NCBI RefSeq assembly: GCF_025698545.1
Contig: NC_068566.1
Span: 41,147,192-41,211,191 of the forward strand
From: Gossypium raimondii
Taxonomy: Eukaryota; Streptophyta; Magnoliopsida; Malvales; Malvaceae
Length of the DNA: 64,000 nt
Reading direction: 5' to 3'
The translations under genes were made by a program, and so were the position numbers. Numbering within the stretch: the first letter of the stretch is position 1; every line of letters starts with the position of its first letter. Below, one piece after another: positions 35,527-46,407 of this stretch. Under the pieces are notes generated by a model. That model had not been told where the DNA came from, did no database searches, and was given only the letters and a program-made list of their open reading frames with translations.

Positions 35527-37782
35527 TTAAGTATTTGTGGGTGGTGGTTCAATATGTGGTTCAGTATTTGTGGGTGGTGATGGTGTTTTAATAGAAGAAG
35601 ATGAATCTGATATAGGTTCATCATAGGTAGGAGAGGAAGCTAAAACTGGTAATGAAGGTGATGAAGGAGACAAGGAACTGTGAAGAAATGGAAAATGGTG
35701 TTCATGAAAGGTTACATTTCGAGAGATGAAAATGATTTTGGTATCTAAGTCAAAAAGTACATAACCTTTAACTGTAGGTGAAAGGCCAAGAAAAATACAT
35801 GTTCGAGAACGAGAATCAAATTTATGCCTATGAGCTGTTAAAGTAGATGCATAAGTCAAACAACCAAAAACTTTTAGAATAGAGTAATCTGGTTTGGTTT
35901 GGTGAAACTTTTCATAAGGTGTAAAGTTGGAAAGGAGAGGTGTAGGTGTTCTATTTATGAGATAGACAACATGTAAGACTGAATATCCCCAGAAATATTG
36001 AGGTGTATGAGAATGAAACAAGAGGGCTCGAGCAACATTTAAAATATGTTGATGTTTTCGTTCCACCGAGCCATTTTGTTGTGGTGTTTCCACACAAGAT
36101 GTTTGATGTATGGTTCCTTTAGAAGCATAAAAAGAAGGCATAGCAAATTCAGAACCATTATCAGATCGAATCATTTTAATTTTGGCTGAAAATTGGGTCT
36201 CAACCATTTGGAAGAAATTTTGAATATGTTCTCGAACTTCAGACTTTGTTTTTAAAAGAATAAGCCAGGTATAACGGCTGTAATCATCAACAATTGTCAA
36301 GAAATATTTATGGCCATTAATAGAAACAAGAGGATTAGGGCCCCAAATATCAGCATGTATGAGATCAAATCTCTTTATTGAAACAGAATTGCTTACAGGA
36401 AAAGAAAGCTTTTTGTGCCTTGCCAAGTGACACGTTTTACAAGCTGAATTATCAAAAAGTTGAAAAGTATGTATTTCTGGTAAAAGAAGTTTTATTCTCG
36501 AGTCTGAAAGATGACCAAGACGAGAATGCCATACATTTGTAGTATGAGTAGCAGTAAAGGTTGTAGTAGAAAGGGTAAAAGTTTGAGATGGATAGTCAAG
36601 TAGATAAAGACCTCGATATGCTCTAGCTGTACCAATCATCTTCCAGGATGGGAGAGCCTGTATCTTGCAAACATTAGAATGAAAGGTAAAACAACATGGC
36701 AAAGTAGTAGTAAGTTTGGTTACAGAAAGCAAATGGAAGGTAAAACCTGGAATATAAAGAACATCATGTAAACATAAATGTTCATGAAAAATAACAGTAC
36801 CAGATATACATGCTTCAAGTTTGGTACCATTAGGTAAAGTAACAAGGATGGGTTTAATATGTTTATATGAGGCAAAAGATGATAAAGAATAGGTAATATG
36901 ATCAGTAGCACCAGTATCAATGATCCAAAAAGGAGTTAAAGATATACCTTCAGTGGTAGCAAGAGTAAAGTGAGAGTCACGGATAACATTGTTGGTTAAA
37001 GAGGTAGAAGAGGGAATGGATGGAGAGGGTGATGGTTTGAGTAAAGCAAGAAGCTGGGAATATTGCTCTTGAGTCAAAGTAAAACCAGAATTATTAGATG
37101 AGGAATCACTTAGTGTTGAAGTAGGTGGAGGCTCAGCAACATCATCAGAATAAACATTGTTGACACGAGCCTGACCCTTTGCCCTGTATCCATTATTATA
37201 ACCATTCTTGCGAAAACATGTTTCAATTGTATGACAAGGCCTTTGACAGAAAATACACCATCTTTTGTCAACAGTTGAAGAAGAAGCATCAAATCGCTTA
37301 GTAACAGCATTCACACTAGAGGTATTATCAGAGGAAGACAGATTATTAACAAACACCTTTGAACTTCCAGTATTGAACTGTCTTTCTTGTTGAATCACCA
37401 TAGAAAAAGCCTTATTAATGGATGGCAAAGGATCTAAAAGCATAATCTGAGATCGCAAATCAGAGATTCGATAAACATCACCTTGAGAAAATCGTTCTCG
37501 AAGATCATTCCAGATATCAAATGCAGTATTAACCCAAAGAACACTGCTAAAGATGAAAGAACTGATAGAGTGATTAAGCCAAGAAATTACCATGGTGTTA
37601 CATCGTTCCCAAGCAGGATAAAGAGAATCAGTGTCAGATGGTACTGTAATGCTTCCATCAACAAACTGAAGCTTGTTCTTCGAGAGAAGTGCAAGACGCA
37701 TTGCACGAGACCAAGAATGATAGTTGGAACTATTGAGAGCTGGTGAAACAAGTATAAGCGAAGGATTTTCATTTGGATGCAA
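35527..37782 (-). CDS. copia gag-protease-integrase open frame (fossil element)
   Basis: A 751-codon frame in the copia element. Residues 1-140 are the copia gag type (start MHPNENPSLILVSPALNSSN); a CX2CX4HX4C zinc knuckle lies at 176-189; the aspartic protease motif DTGATDH at 289-295; the pre-integrase region WHSRLGH at 418-424; and the integrase core from about 473 with HADIWGP, RSDNGSEF and NGSVERKH. It ends in a Ser/Pro-rich linker before the RT region. The lineage within copia (perhaps Ale-like, judging from short LTRs and gag start) is a guess. Confidence 0.9.
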   Translation of the reverse strand: MHPNENPSLILVSPALNSSNYHSWSRAMRLALLSKNKLQFVDGSITVPSDTDSLYPAWERCNTMVISWLNHSISSFIFSSVLWVNTAFDIWNDLRERFSQGDVYRISDLRSQIMLLDPLPSINKAFSMVIQQERQFNTGSSKVFVNNLSSSDNTSSVNAVTKRFDASSSTVDKRWCIFCQRPCHTIETCFRKNGYNNGYRAKGQARVNNVYSDDVAEPPPTSTLSDSSSNNSGFTLTQEQYSQLLALLKPSPSPSIPSSTSLTNNVIRDSHFTLATTEGISLTPFWIIDTGATDHITYSLSSFASYKHIKPILVTLPNGTKLEACISGTVIFHEHLCLHDVLYIPGFTFHLLSVTKLTTTLPCCFTFHSNVCKIQALPSWKMIGTARAYRGLYLLDYPSQTFTLSTTTFTATHTTNVWHSRLGHLSDSRIKLLLPEIHTFQLFDNSACKTCHLARHKKLSFPVSNSVSIKRFDLIHADIWGPNPLVSINGHKYFLTIVDDYSRYTWLILLKTKSEVREHIQNFFQMVETQFSAKIKMIRSDNGSEFAMPSFYASKGTIHQTSCVETPQQNGSVERKHQHILNVARALLFHSHTPQYFWGYSVLHVVYLINRTPTPLLSNFTPYEKFHQTKPDYSILKVFGCLTYASTLTAHRHKFDSRSRTCIFLGLSPTVKGYVLFDLDTKIIFISRNVTFHEHHFPFLHSSLSPSSPSLPVLASSPTYDEPISDSSSSIKTPSPPTNTEPHIEPPPTNT

Positions 37783-37920
37783 ATAATAAGGATGGAAATA
37801 GGAATTGTAGGATCAGAAAGCTCAATCGTTGATGAATTAACAGGCATAATGGAAAAAGAATCCAGGAAAATGCCAAGAAAATACAGAAAAGCAGAGAAAA
37901 TGCGGAAGAATCTTTAAACG

Positions 37921-37930
37921 TCTGATACCA
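37921..37930 (-). other. copia primer binding site
   Basis: The minus strand reads TGGTATCAGA directly inside the upstream LTR, the standard copia match to the 3' end of initiator methionine tRNA. Confidence 0.85.
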
Positions 37931-38120
37931 TGTGGAAATTGTGTATTTGGTAAAATTTTACTTGTATTTTCATTCATTCAATGAATGTATTTATACAAAT
38001 TACAAGAGAAGAAAACTGACTAAACTGACTATTAACAAACTAAACTATAGTTTGTTAATTCTAACAAACTTTGACTATTTCGACTAATTAAATTAGCAAT
38101 ATACTAATTTAATATACTAA
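37931..38120 (-). repeat. copia 5' LTR
   Basis: Pairs with 33567-33758; about four differences over roughly 190 positions. Confidence 0.9.
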
Positions 38121-38262
38121 TGATATTTACACCAATTTGTTGTTTGAATTATAAAAGTTCAATTGGGCTACACCTCAAACAATTAAATTACTTATTTGAG
38201 TTGATTCAAAAACCTAATAACTTGAATTATATAATTGAATAAGTCAAAAGTCACGTCCCTAA

Positions 38263-38992
38263 ATCAAATAACACAATTATTTGCTCGAATGCTAATAAGG
38301 AAGGTTGAAATTTTTGGAGAAGTATGCGATAGAATCCAGGATGATGAATTAAAATTTTCAAAATTAATTAATTTTCGAAATATATAGTAGTTAATTATCA
38401 TTTATATTATCAAATACAATATAAATGGGCGTTTGACCATCAAATTTTGGATTACTTTATTAAGATTTAAGTGTTTAATTGACTTAAAAATAAATTTTAT
38501 TATATTAAAATTGCTTTAGGGTCTCATAAAATTATAATAATTTAAGAAAATCATTATCATAATGTTAGTTAAACAATCAGTAAATATTATCTTTTATTGT
38601 AAAATATGCATATGTCCAATTATTAAACACTCCTCTATTTAATTAAAAAATACATGACTCTTAAAATAGAAGAAATTATCTTAAAAAGGCTTCACTCATC
38701 GCACATGATTCACAGTTTTGAAAAAGATTAATTTTGAACTGAATATAAAAACTGTACCATGTAATTTAATTCTTCGGTTTTGACTTTTGAGGGATCATCA
38801 TATTTTGGATTCCTATTTTACCTTTCTTTATCATTTCTGCTCTTTTTTATAGGCATTCACATCTACTCCGTTCTTTTCAATTTTGTACACTGGTGGTGGA
38901 CCCAATTACCTCCTCCTTTTAGCCCCATTTCCTTTCTTCCTCTCACCATTTTGGCAAGCAGGAGGCTTAACCACAACCAAGTTTTTCATCTA
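38263..38992. other. upstream region of DC1 locus A
   Basis: AT-rich with no separate gene. The last 200 bases are pyrimidine-rich ('tttcttcctctcacc'), like a plant leader. No TATA box is assigned. Confidence 0.35.
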
Positions 38993-41012
38993 ATGGATCT
39001 CACCCCCATCACCATCCTTTGCTCTTCATTCAACACCAAAGTGTTACAGATAAAGCAGCTCTGTGCTTTGGGTGTGGGAAACTTATAGTCGGTCCAAGCT
39101 ATGGCTGCAATGACTGTAAGTATTATCTTCATAAGAGATGTGCGGAGTTAGAGTTAACCCCCCACCTTAATCATCCTTTCCACCCTCAACACCTTCTCAC
39201 TCTTCTGCCCAAATCTCCTTACGACGGTGAATGGGAGTGTGATTTTTGTGACGAGATTTCTTCGGGATTCGTTTATCATTGCGATCCTTGTAAATTCGAT
39301 CTGCACATCATCTGTGCTTTGCTTCAATCATCCATTGCTCCAAATTTTCCTACTTCTTTGCATCAACATCCATTGTTCTTCATTCAAGACCATAACGACG
39401 AAGTCAATCGCGATTGCTCCGGATGTTTGAAACCATTATCTGGTCCAATTTACCATTGTTCAGATTGTGCTCTTTCTTATGAATTCTTTTACCTTCATAA
39501 ACAATGTGCAGAGCTACCCCTTGAGATTAATCACCCCTACGACCGCCGTAAGCATCCCCTTACTCTCTTGCCGAAACGACCTACTCATCTTCCCAACTGT
39601 AGTTGTTATTTGTGCAAAATTCGGTGGGAAGGGTTTGTTTATTCTTGCTCTTTTTGCAAAATTGAGCTTACTCTTGATGATTTTTTCTCACCACAAACAA
39701 TCACAAATGCAAGTCATGAACACCCATGGATGCTTCTATCAAGACAAATGTCATTTATTTGTGATTTTTGTGGCACCACTGGAGATCGCACCCCTTATCT
39801 CTGTGCTACATGTAACCTTCTTGTCCATAAAAATTGCATTTCATTGCCACGGAATATCTTGATAACGCGACATCATCATGTTATTTCCCACTCATATTCT
39901 CTTCCGCAACAAGATGAATTGTGCAGAATTTGTTACGAGGAAGTCGATACGAGGTATGGCAGTTACCATTGCAATGCTTCTGATTGCGACTATATTGTAC
40001 ATGTGCATTGTGCTACAGATAAACCAGTTTGGGATGGAAAAAGTATCCCGGAAGACTATGATGAGAGGTCCATGGAAGCTCTTGATGAATCTATAAATTG
40101 GATTACCGATGTTGTTGAATGAGTTTTGGAGAGATTACGGTAGCAGTTGAGATCAAACATGCCTACCATGATCACAATTTAAGACTCACTTTTAGTGGGG
40201 AGATGAATGATGGTGGCCAATGTGATGGGTGTATGAGGCCTATCTCAACTCCTTTTTATAGTTGTGAGCAATGCAAGTTTTTTCTCCATAAAGAATGCGC
40301 TGAACTGCCGAGAAAAAAACGACACCCATTGCACAAGCACTTGCTTACACTCACAAATTCAAACACAACACGTTTTTCAGGATGTAGTGCTTGCCTAAGG
40401 CGTCACCAAGGATTTAGCTACAAATGCAACGATGGAGATTGCTGGCCATTATTTGAATGTGACATTCGGTGTATTTTATTATCGGACACTTTGGAGCATC
40501 CAAGTCACGAGCATTCATTGTTCCTTATCCATAACTTTTCAGCGAAATGCAGTGCTTGTCGTAGAAAAGCATACGAGTTATCGTCAATGGTATATAGATG
40601 CACGAAGCGTTGTGATTTCACATTAGATCTACAATGTGCCACACTACCACTCACAGCTTGGTACAAGCATGATAGACATCCTCTTACTCTGACTTGTTTT
40701 GATGATTCTGATCCTTCTCAACATTATTGTGATCTGCGTGAGCATAAAAGGGACCCAAATAATTGGTTTTACTACTGTGCTGAATGTGATAACTCTCTTC
40801 ATTCCAGCTGTGCTCTTGGGGATCTCCCATTTCTGAAGATTGGAAGCAAGCATCGTTTGCATAAACACCCACATCCATTCACTATTGTGAAAAACATATG
40901 GGATTGCCCTCCACGTAAAATTTGCGGTGAGGTTTGCAATGGAGAAGCCCTACAATGTAAAAAATCTGAATGCAACTTTAGCGTCCACTGTAACTGCAGT
41001 ATGTATGTTTAG
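38993..41012 (+). pseudogene. DC1 (Cys/His-rich C1) domain gene A, frameshifted
   Basis: DC1 proteins are plant zinc-binding proteins made of repeated C1-like modules; several are linked to stress and defence responses, with no enzyme activity known. About 660 codons are recognisable in two overlapping frames, 39019-40122 and 40119-41012, holding roughly seven or eight modules with CxxC...HxxC spacing (for example CFGCGKLIVGPSYGC, CDFCDEISSGFVYHC, CDGCMRPISTPFYSC). Against copy B, A lacks four bases where B reads VVEEMSFGE, so the first frame stops at a TGA (40120-40122) overlapping an ATG (40119). The start is also doubtful: the only nearby ATG (38993) is out of frame with the family-like SHPHHHPLLFIQHQ segment, and an in-frame TAA lies at 38968-38970. 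No introns are needed. Most likely a recent pseudogene; two shorter proteins or an assembly error are alternatives. Confidence 0.8.
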
Positions 41013-42350
41013 GGATTGAAATAGACAAGTTACAACTTTACAGATCTGTATGATTTTTCATGATTGCACCAATCTGTCATCAACGCTCATGGCTTTTGCT
41101 TTTCATTCTGTTGTTAATGTTTGAGCGCTTGAAGTTGGTTTAGATGAAACACAATCGGTAATTAGTTATCATTTGTTATTCTACTAGGTTGTTATCATCT
41201 GTAATATGAAGCAAGGTTTGATTTGATTTGATTTATATATAAATCAGTGCATGTTGTGCTGAAGGATGGAAAAGGGTATATGAATGAAATGAACTTCCAC
41301 AAGGCTAGTACCATTTTCTACCCAGCATTAAGAGAAATTGCAGGGAATAATTAGAGGAGTGTATGAATGGAGTTGAGTTCGGGGTTAATCGAGATTTTGA
41401 TAGCTCACTTTAAACTTCACTCAAGTGGCAACTACAATGAGCGGAATCTTCATTTAGTCCATTAGATTTTAGTACTGTTTCATCTTTGTTGATTGCAAAG
41501 TTTCCTTAATAATTGTAATGTATTTTTAATAAATTTTAAAAATTAAAACAGACTGGAAATTTTTAAAACTTTATATAATATTTAAAGACATTTATTAATT
41601 AAATAGTTTTAATGTGCTAATAAAATTGCAGTGGTTGGAATAAATTTCATTTATGAGGAAATTGGGGAAGGGTTTTAATTCTGTTTTTGGGTTCTAATTC
41701 TGTCAAAATCAATTTTTATACAATAATACTCAATTAAATTAACTGAGTTAAAGAGTAGGGCTAATTCTGCAGCCACAATTTTAAAGCCCAAAAGACTTTT
41801 CTGTTCTGCCCTTTCTTTCTTTGTTCGTTTTACCAAATAAAGCTACCATATGGCAAAATCTTCCAGCCCAAATAGCATATTTTCTTCCTTAAACTTTAGT
41901 CTTTTTGGTGAGTACAGAGCAGGAAAAAAAATTATGTTATGTGAGTTGTAATTATTGGAAATAACTCCAAAATTTTTTTAAAATTAATTAAGAATAGATT
42001 TAATTCTATATTTATGGGACTTTTTCTGGAAAGAATTTCACTGTAAAAGATGATTTAAGCTTAATCTAATTAATGTTTGTTGGAGTCTTACTCTCGTACA
42101 ATTATAATGAGTAAACTCTCTCACCAAAAATTTTTCCGAGTTGGTGGGATGAGAATAAACTCTCTATTTCAGCCCATATCAACCACCATTAATATTGAGA
42201 TACAATTTGAGATAAATAAAAATACTTTTTGATTGCATGTTTGTTAAAAAGAAAAGATAATTACACTAGATCTCTTCGAAATTCCTCCTTTAGCAAGATA
42301 TATTCTTCGCTTTTATCACTTTTTATTGCATAAAATCCCTTAAATAGTGA
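41013..42350. other. downstream spacer of DC1 unit A
   Basis: No gene. The stretch is homologous to the spacer after copy B: 41040-41300 matches 45540-45720 ('gatttgatttatatataaa'), and 41840-42350 matches 47340-48150 ('aattataatgagtaaactc'). Confidence 0.65.
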
Positions 42351-42770
42351 TGCAAAGATGAATTGTGATGCTTGTTGTAGAAAAAGAGACGCATGAGACA
42401 CGGTCTACAGATGCGTGAAGCGTTGTGATTTCACTTTACCTCAACTTATTTTGATGATTCTAACCCTTCACAGCATTACTGTGATTTGTGTGAGAATGAA
42501 CGAGACCCAAATGATTGGTTTTATTATTATGCTAAAAGTGATAACTCTTTTGAACCTCATGTGATGGCTTGATAGTCAAGGGTGCTCATTGACCCAGATA
42601 TGGCCTAGGTTCAAGTCGTGCTAGTTCGCGTTTGTTGTTTAAGTTTTGCCTTATTATTATAATTCACAAAGAAAAAAAAAAGATGATAACTTAATCATTC
42701 CAAATGTGCTGAATGTGATATCATCTTTAAAATAATTTTGTTAGTTACTATTAATAATTTATTATTAACT
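42351..42770 (+). pseudogene. DC1 gene fragment, interrupted by a SINE
   Basis: DC1-like sequence without a usable frame: 'tgttgtagaaaaagagac', 'gcgtgaagcgttgtgattt' and 'gacccaaatgattggtttt' match the C-terminal half of genes A and B with gaps between them. The match stops at a SINE (42552-42681) and resumes after it with 'cattccaaatgtgct', the continuation of the same DC1 segment. Confidence 0.75.
42552..42681 (+). mobile_element. tRNA-derived SINE inside the DC1 fragment
   Basis: A roughly 130-bp insert with box-A-like 'tggcttgatagtcaaggg', box-B GGTTCAAGTCG (42608-42618) and an A-rich tail ending in ten A. It is bordered by near-identical TGATAACT copies (about 42539 and 42684) derived from the DC1 sequence it split. 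Its body differs from the SINE at 21504-21671, so it is a second family. Confidence 0.75.
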
Positions 42771-43991
42771 ATCAATTATTTTTCATTATGTTGCTTATGA
42801 AACATTACTATTTTATAAGTGTGAAGTTTGCTATATGATAGGAATAAATTACGAAAATAATTATTCAATTATATAAGACATTTAGGTTTGACCAACCAAC
42901 TTTTACAGTTATCTATTTTGACACTAAAATTAAGAATATAAAATTATGGTCACCTAATCATTAATATTGCCACATCTTCTAACTTATAACATAACATTGT
43001 CCACATGCTATTATATGTTTGGAAGTAAAAATCTAAATCATAATTTTGACCACTAAGTTTTTGTTGAGAAGTTTTATTTTAATTATTAAAATTTGAAAAT
43101 TTATTATTTGGTTTCCAATTTTATGTTTTCCAAAATTTATTGTATTAATATTTGGTCTCTATTATCAATAATTCATCATCCATAATGGCTTAATTGTCAA
43201 CATTTTTATATTGGGTATAATAAATTAAATTTTTACTTATATTATTTATATTAAAATATGTTAAGAGAACACTTAAATAAATATTTCAAATTTTATATAA
43301 TTAAAAATAAGCTTTCATTATTATTTTTTACAAAATTAAGATTATATATTAACTTTTACTTTATTGCAATTATATTCTTTAATTTAAAGTTAGGATAAAT
43401 AAATTTAATTAACAAAACTATTAAAATTCATTCCTTCAACATTTAAATAAATTTAATTATTACAAACTTAATGAGTGAACCAAGAAATTCTAATTGAAAT
43501 ATAAAATTCAATTGTGTTGAAATAAAAGAAAGGGTAAATTACACCAATAGTCACTCAACTTTGATGCAGTTGATAAAACAATCACTCTGATTTCAATTCA
43601 GTTACTCAACTTTTAAAAAATGACAAATCAGTCACAACCGTTACAAACGTAACAAAAAGGTGAGGTGGCTCTTTAACTTGCCATGTCGACATCCTACACG
43701 GCCTCTACACCATCCCCCGTTAACTTGCAGTAGAAGAATAAAGAAAAATAAAGAAAAAAATTCCCTACTCAAGTCACCTTTGATTCATCAACGACGTCTT
43801 CTACACCATCCCCAATCTCTTACCTTACAGGAATCCAAACCTCTCCCTCTCCTGCACCATCTATTTCCCACTACTAATCATTTCATGTTTCTAGATCATC
43901 GAAAAAAGTAAACCATAAGAAAACCATTTTTTTTTGTAATTTTTTAGGGAAAATCATTTCATCTTTCTCATAAATGCTTCTTTAACCTTCA
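42771..43991. other. intergenic between DC1 units
   Basis: AT-rich, no gene. From 43531 a 'gggtaaattacaccaatagt' block begins, resembling the outer arms at 1651-2298; its partner arm is not found here. An open stretch at 43660-43911 is Pro/His/Leu-rich low complexity and not called. Confidence 0.4.
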
Positions 43992-45485
43992 TATCACCCC
44001 TACGATCGCCGTAAGCATCCCCTTACTCTCTTGCCGAAACGACCTACTCATCTTCCCAACTGTAGTTGTTATTTGTGCAAAATTCAGTGGGAAGGGTTTG
44101 TTTATTCTTGCTCTTTTTGCAAGATTGAGCTTACTCTTGATGATTTTTTCTCACCACAAACAATCACAAATGCAAATCATGAACACCCATGGACGAATTT
44201 GTCAAGACAAAGGTCATTTGTTTGTGATTTTTGCGGTACCACCGGAGATTGCTCCCATTACATTTGTGCTATATGCGACCTTCTTGTCCATAAAAATTGC
44301 ATTTCATTGCCACGGAATATCTTGATAACGCGACATCATCATGTTATTTCCCACTCATATTCTCTTCCGCAACAAGATGAGTTGTGCAGAATTTGTTACG
44401 AGGAAGTCGAAACGAGGTATGGCAGTTACCATTGCAATGCTTCTGATTGCGACTATATTGTTCATGTGCATTGTGCTACAGATAAAGCAGTTTGGGATGG
44501 AAAAAGTATCCCGGAAGACTATGATGAGAGGTCCATGGAAGCTCTTGATGAATCTATAAATTGGATTACCGATGTTGTTGAAGAAATGAGTTTTGGAGAG
44601 ATTACGATAGCAGTTGAGATCAAACATGCCTACCATGATCACAATTTAAGACTCACTTTTAGTGGGGAGATGAATGATGGTGGCCAATGTGATGGGTGTA
44701 TGAGGACTATCTCAACTCCTTTTTATAGTTGTGAGCAATGTAAGTTTTTTCTTCATAAAGAATGCGCTGAATTGCGGAGAAACAAACGACACCCATTTGA
44801 CAAGCACTTGCTTACGCTCACAAATTCAAATGCAGTACTTTTTGTATGTAGTGCTTGCCAAAGTCTTCACCATGGATTTAACTACAAATGCAATGATGGA
44901 AATTGCATGTCATTCTTTGAATGTGATATTCGCTGTATTTTATTATCGGACACTTTGGAGCATCCAAGTCACGAGCATTCATTATTTCTAGTCCACAACT
45001 TTTCAGCGAATTGCAATGCCTGTCGTAGAAAAAGTGACCCATGGAACACGGCATATAGATGCACGAAGCGTTGTGATTTCACTTTAGATCTAGAATGTGC
45101 CACACTACCACTCACAGCTTGGTACAAGCATGATAGACATCCTCTTACTCTGACTTGTTTTGATGATTTTGATCCTTCTCAACATTATTGTGATCTATGT
45201 GAGTATGAAAGGGACCCAAATGATTGGTTTTACTATTGTGCTGAATGTGACAACTCTCTTCATTCCAGATGTGCTCTTGGGGATCTCCCATTTCTGAAGA
45301 TTGGAAGCAACCTTGACAAGCGTCTTTTTCATAAACACCCACATCCATTCACTATTATGAAAAACATATGGGACTGTCCTCCATGTAAATTCTGCGGTGA
45401 GGTTTGCAATGGACAAGCCCTACAATGTAAAGAATCTGAATGTAACTTTAGCGTCCATTGGAAATGCACTTATCATTTATGCTGA
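43992..45485 (+). pseudogene. DC1 (Cys/His-rich C1) domain gene B, 5'-truncated copy
   Basis: A continuous frame of about 490 codons, closely matching gene A from the HPYDRRKHPLTLLPKRP segment to the C-terminus and keeping five or six C1-like modules (CYLCKIQWEGFVYSC, CDFCGTTGDCSHYIC, CRICYEEVETRYGSYHC, CDGCMRTISTPFYSC, CDLCEYERDPNDWFYYC). Homology to A starts abruptly at about 43992; the first 175 or so codons are replaced by unrelated DNA. An in-frame TAA lies just upstream and there is no in-frame ATG before the modules begin. B keeps the reading frame that A loses at 40119. It could be expressed only if an upstream exon supplied a start, which I do not see. Ends YHLC before TGA, against SMYV in A. 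Confidence 0.8.
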
Positions 45486-46407
45486 TCCTCCAACTCCAGT
45501 GAATCATCGTTTTAATGATATTCCAAGCTGATGTTTGTGAAACAGACAAGTTACAACTCCACGTATCTGTATGTATTAGCGTGGGTGAGCCAATTTGCCA
45601 ACAAGGCTCATGGAGCAATCCGTAATCAGTTATTATCTGTCATATTGATTTGATTTATATATAAACCAGTGTCATGTTCTGTTCAAGGATGAGACAGGGT
45701 ATATGAATGGATTTTAGATTCTTTTTGATAGAGTTGAGCCAGTTTTTAGGGTTAATCGAGATTTCGGTGACTCACTTTAAACTTCTCTTGAATATGGCCT
45801 CTTTTGCTCAGTCCATTATGCCCTTTTCCTCTATTCCAATTATTTTGTCACAAAAGTAACCAAGTTCAAATGCTCGTAGTTTGCTCTTGCTAAGTAAAAA
45901 CTGCCAAAGCTGCTGATAGAGGCTACATCAATGGGCACCCAATTACATTTGTTGAAGGATGAAATATGTAATAAATCATTTAAACGACGTATTATGAAAT
46001 CTGACAATTTGTAACAAATTGCAAATAGCCTTAATATATCAGGTTACTGAAACAGAAAATGATCATTGAGCTAATAATCAAGATAAAATTGAATAATTTT
46101 AGTCTGCAACTATAATGAGAACATTTTTTTGGTGAGGATGATGAGCGGCAAAAACATGATGTTACCCACTTTTTTCAGTGACTGCTGGTTTGGAAAATTT
46201 TAAATTATTTAAAGGCATTTATTCATTCAATAATTTTAATGTGCTAATAAATTTACAGTGTTTTGCTGGTGCTTTTTTATTGGTTGGAATAATTTTCATA
46301 TATGAGAAATTGGGGGGGGGGGGGTTAATTCTGTTTTGGGTTCTAATTCTGCTTATGCTGTCAAAATCCATTTTAATCAATTTTTTTTAAGGAATTCAGA
46401 ATATTCC
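45486..46407. other. downstream spacer of DC1 unit B, first part
   Basis: Homologous to the spacer after gene A, with indels. A G-run of about 11 lies at 46315-46325. No gene. Confidence 0.55.

Larger units (their letters stand above)
33567..38120 (-). mobile_element. Ty1/copia LTR retrotransposon, broken, young
   Basis: About 4.55 kb on the minus strand with two near-identical LTRs of about 190 bp (33567-33758 and 37931-38120), which differ at about four positions, suggesting insertion roughly one to two million years ago. A 10-base primer binding site matching initiator-Met tRNA (minus TGGTATCAGA, 37921-37930) adjoins the upstream LTR, and a purine-rich tract (plus TCCCCCCTCA, 33759-33768) adjoins the downstream LTR. 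Parts in copia order: gag, protease, integrase, reverse transcriptase, RNase H. The gag-integrase half is open; the RT-RNase H half is interrupted at several points (about four or five breaks). Flanking bases show a short 'gatat' duplication. Confidence 0.93.
33430..38262. mobile_element. MITE-like repeat, copy 2, split by the copia element
   Basis: 33430-33566 and 38121-38262 are the two halves of one copy of the repeat seen at 32279-32940. The left half has the 'aggagcaatttgttcatttt' block, the right half 'tgatatttacaccaattt' and ends 'cacgtccctaa', the inverted match of the TTAGGGATG-type start. The copia element lies exactly between them. Confidence 0.6.

Noticed and set aside
35374-35580. 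Plus-strand frame with a repeated WWFNMWF pattern
   Set aside because: Antisense of the Pro/Thr/His-rich linker in the copia frame, not a gene.
43660-43911. 83-codon frame just upstream of DC1 gene B as a possible first exon
   Set aside because: Pro/His/Leu-rich low complexity with no C1-like cysteines and no convincing splice link to B.
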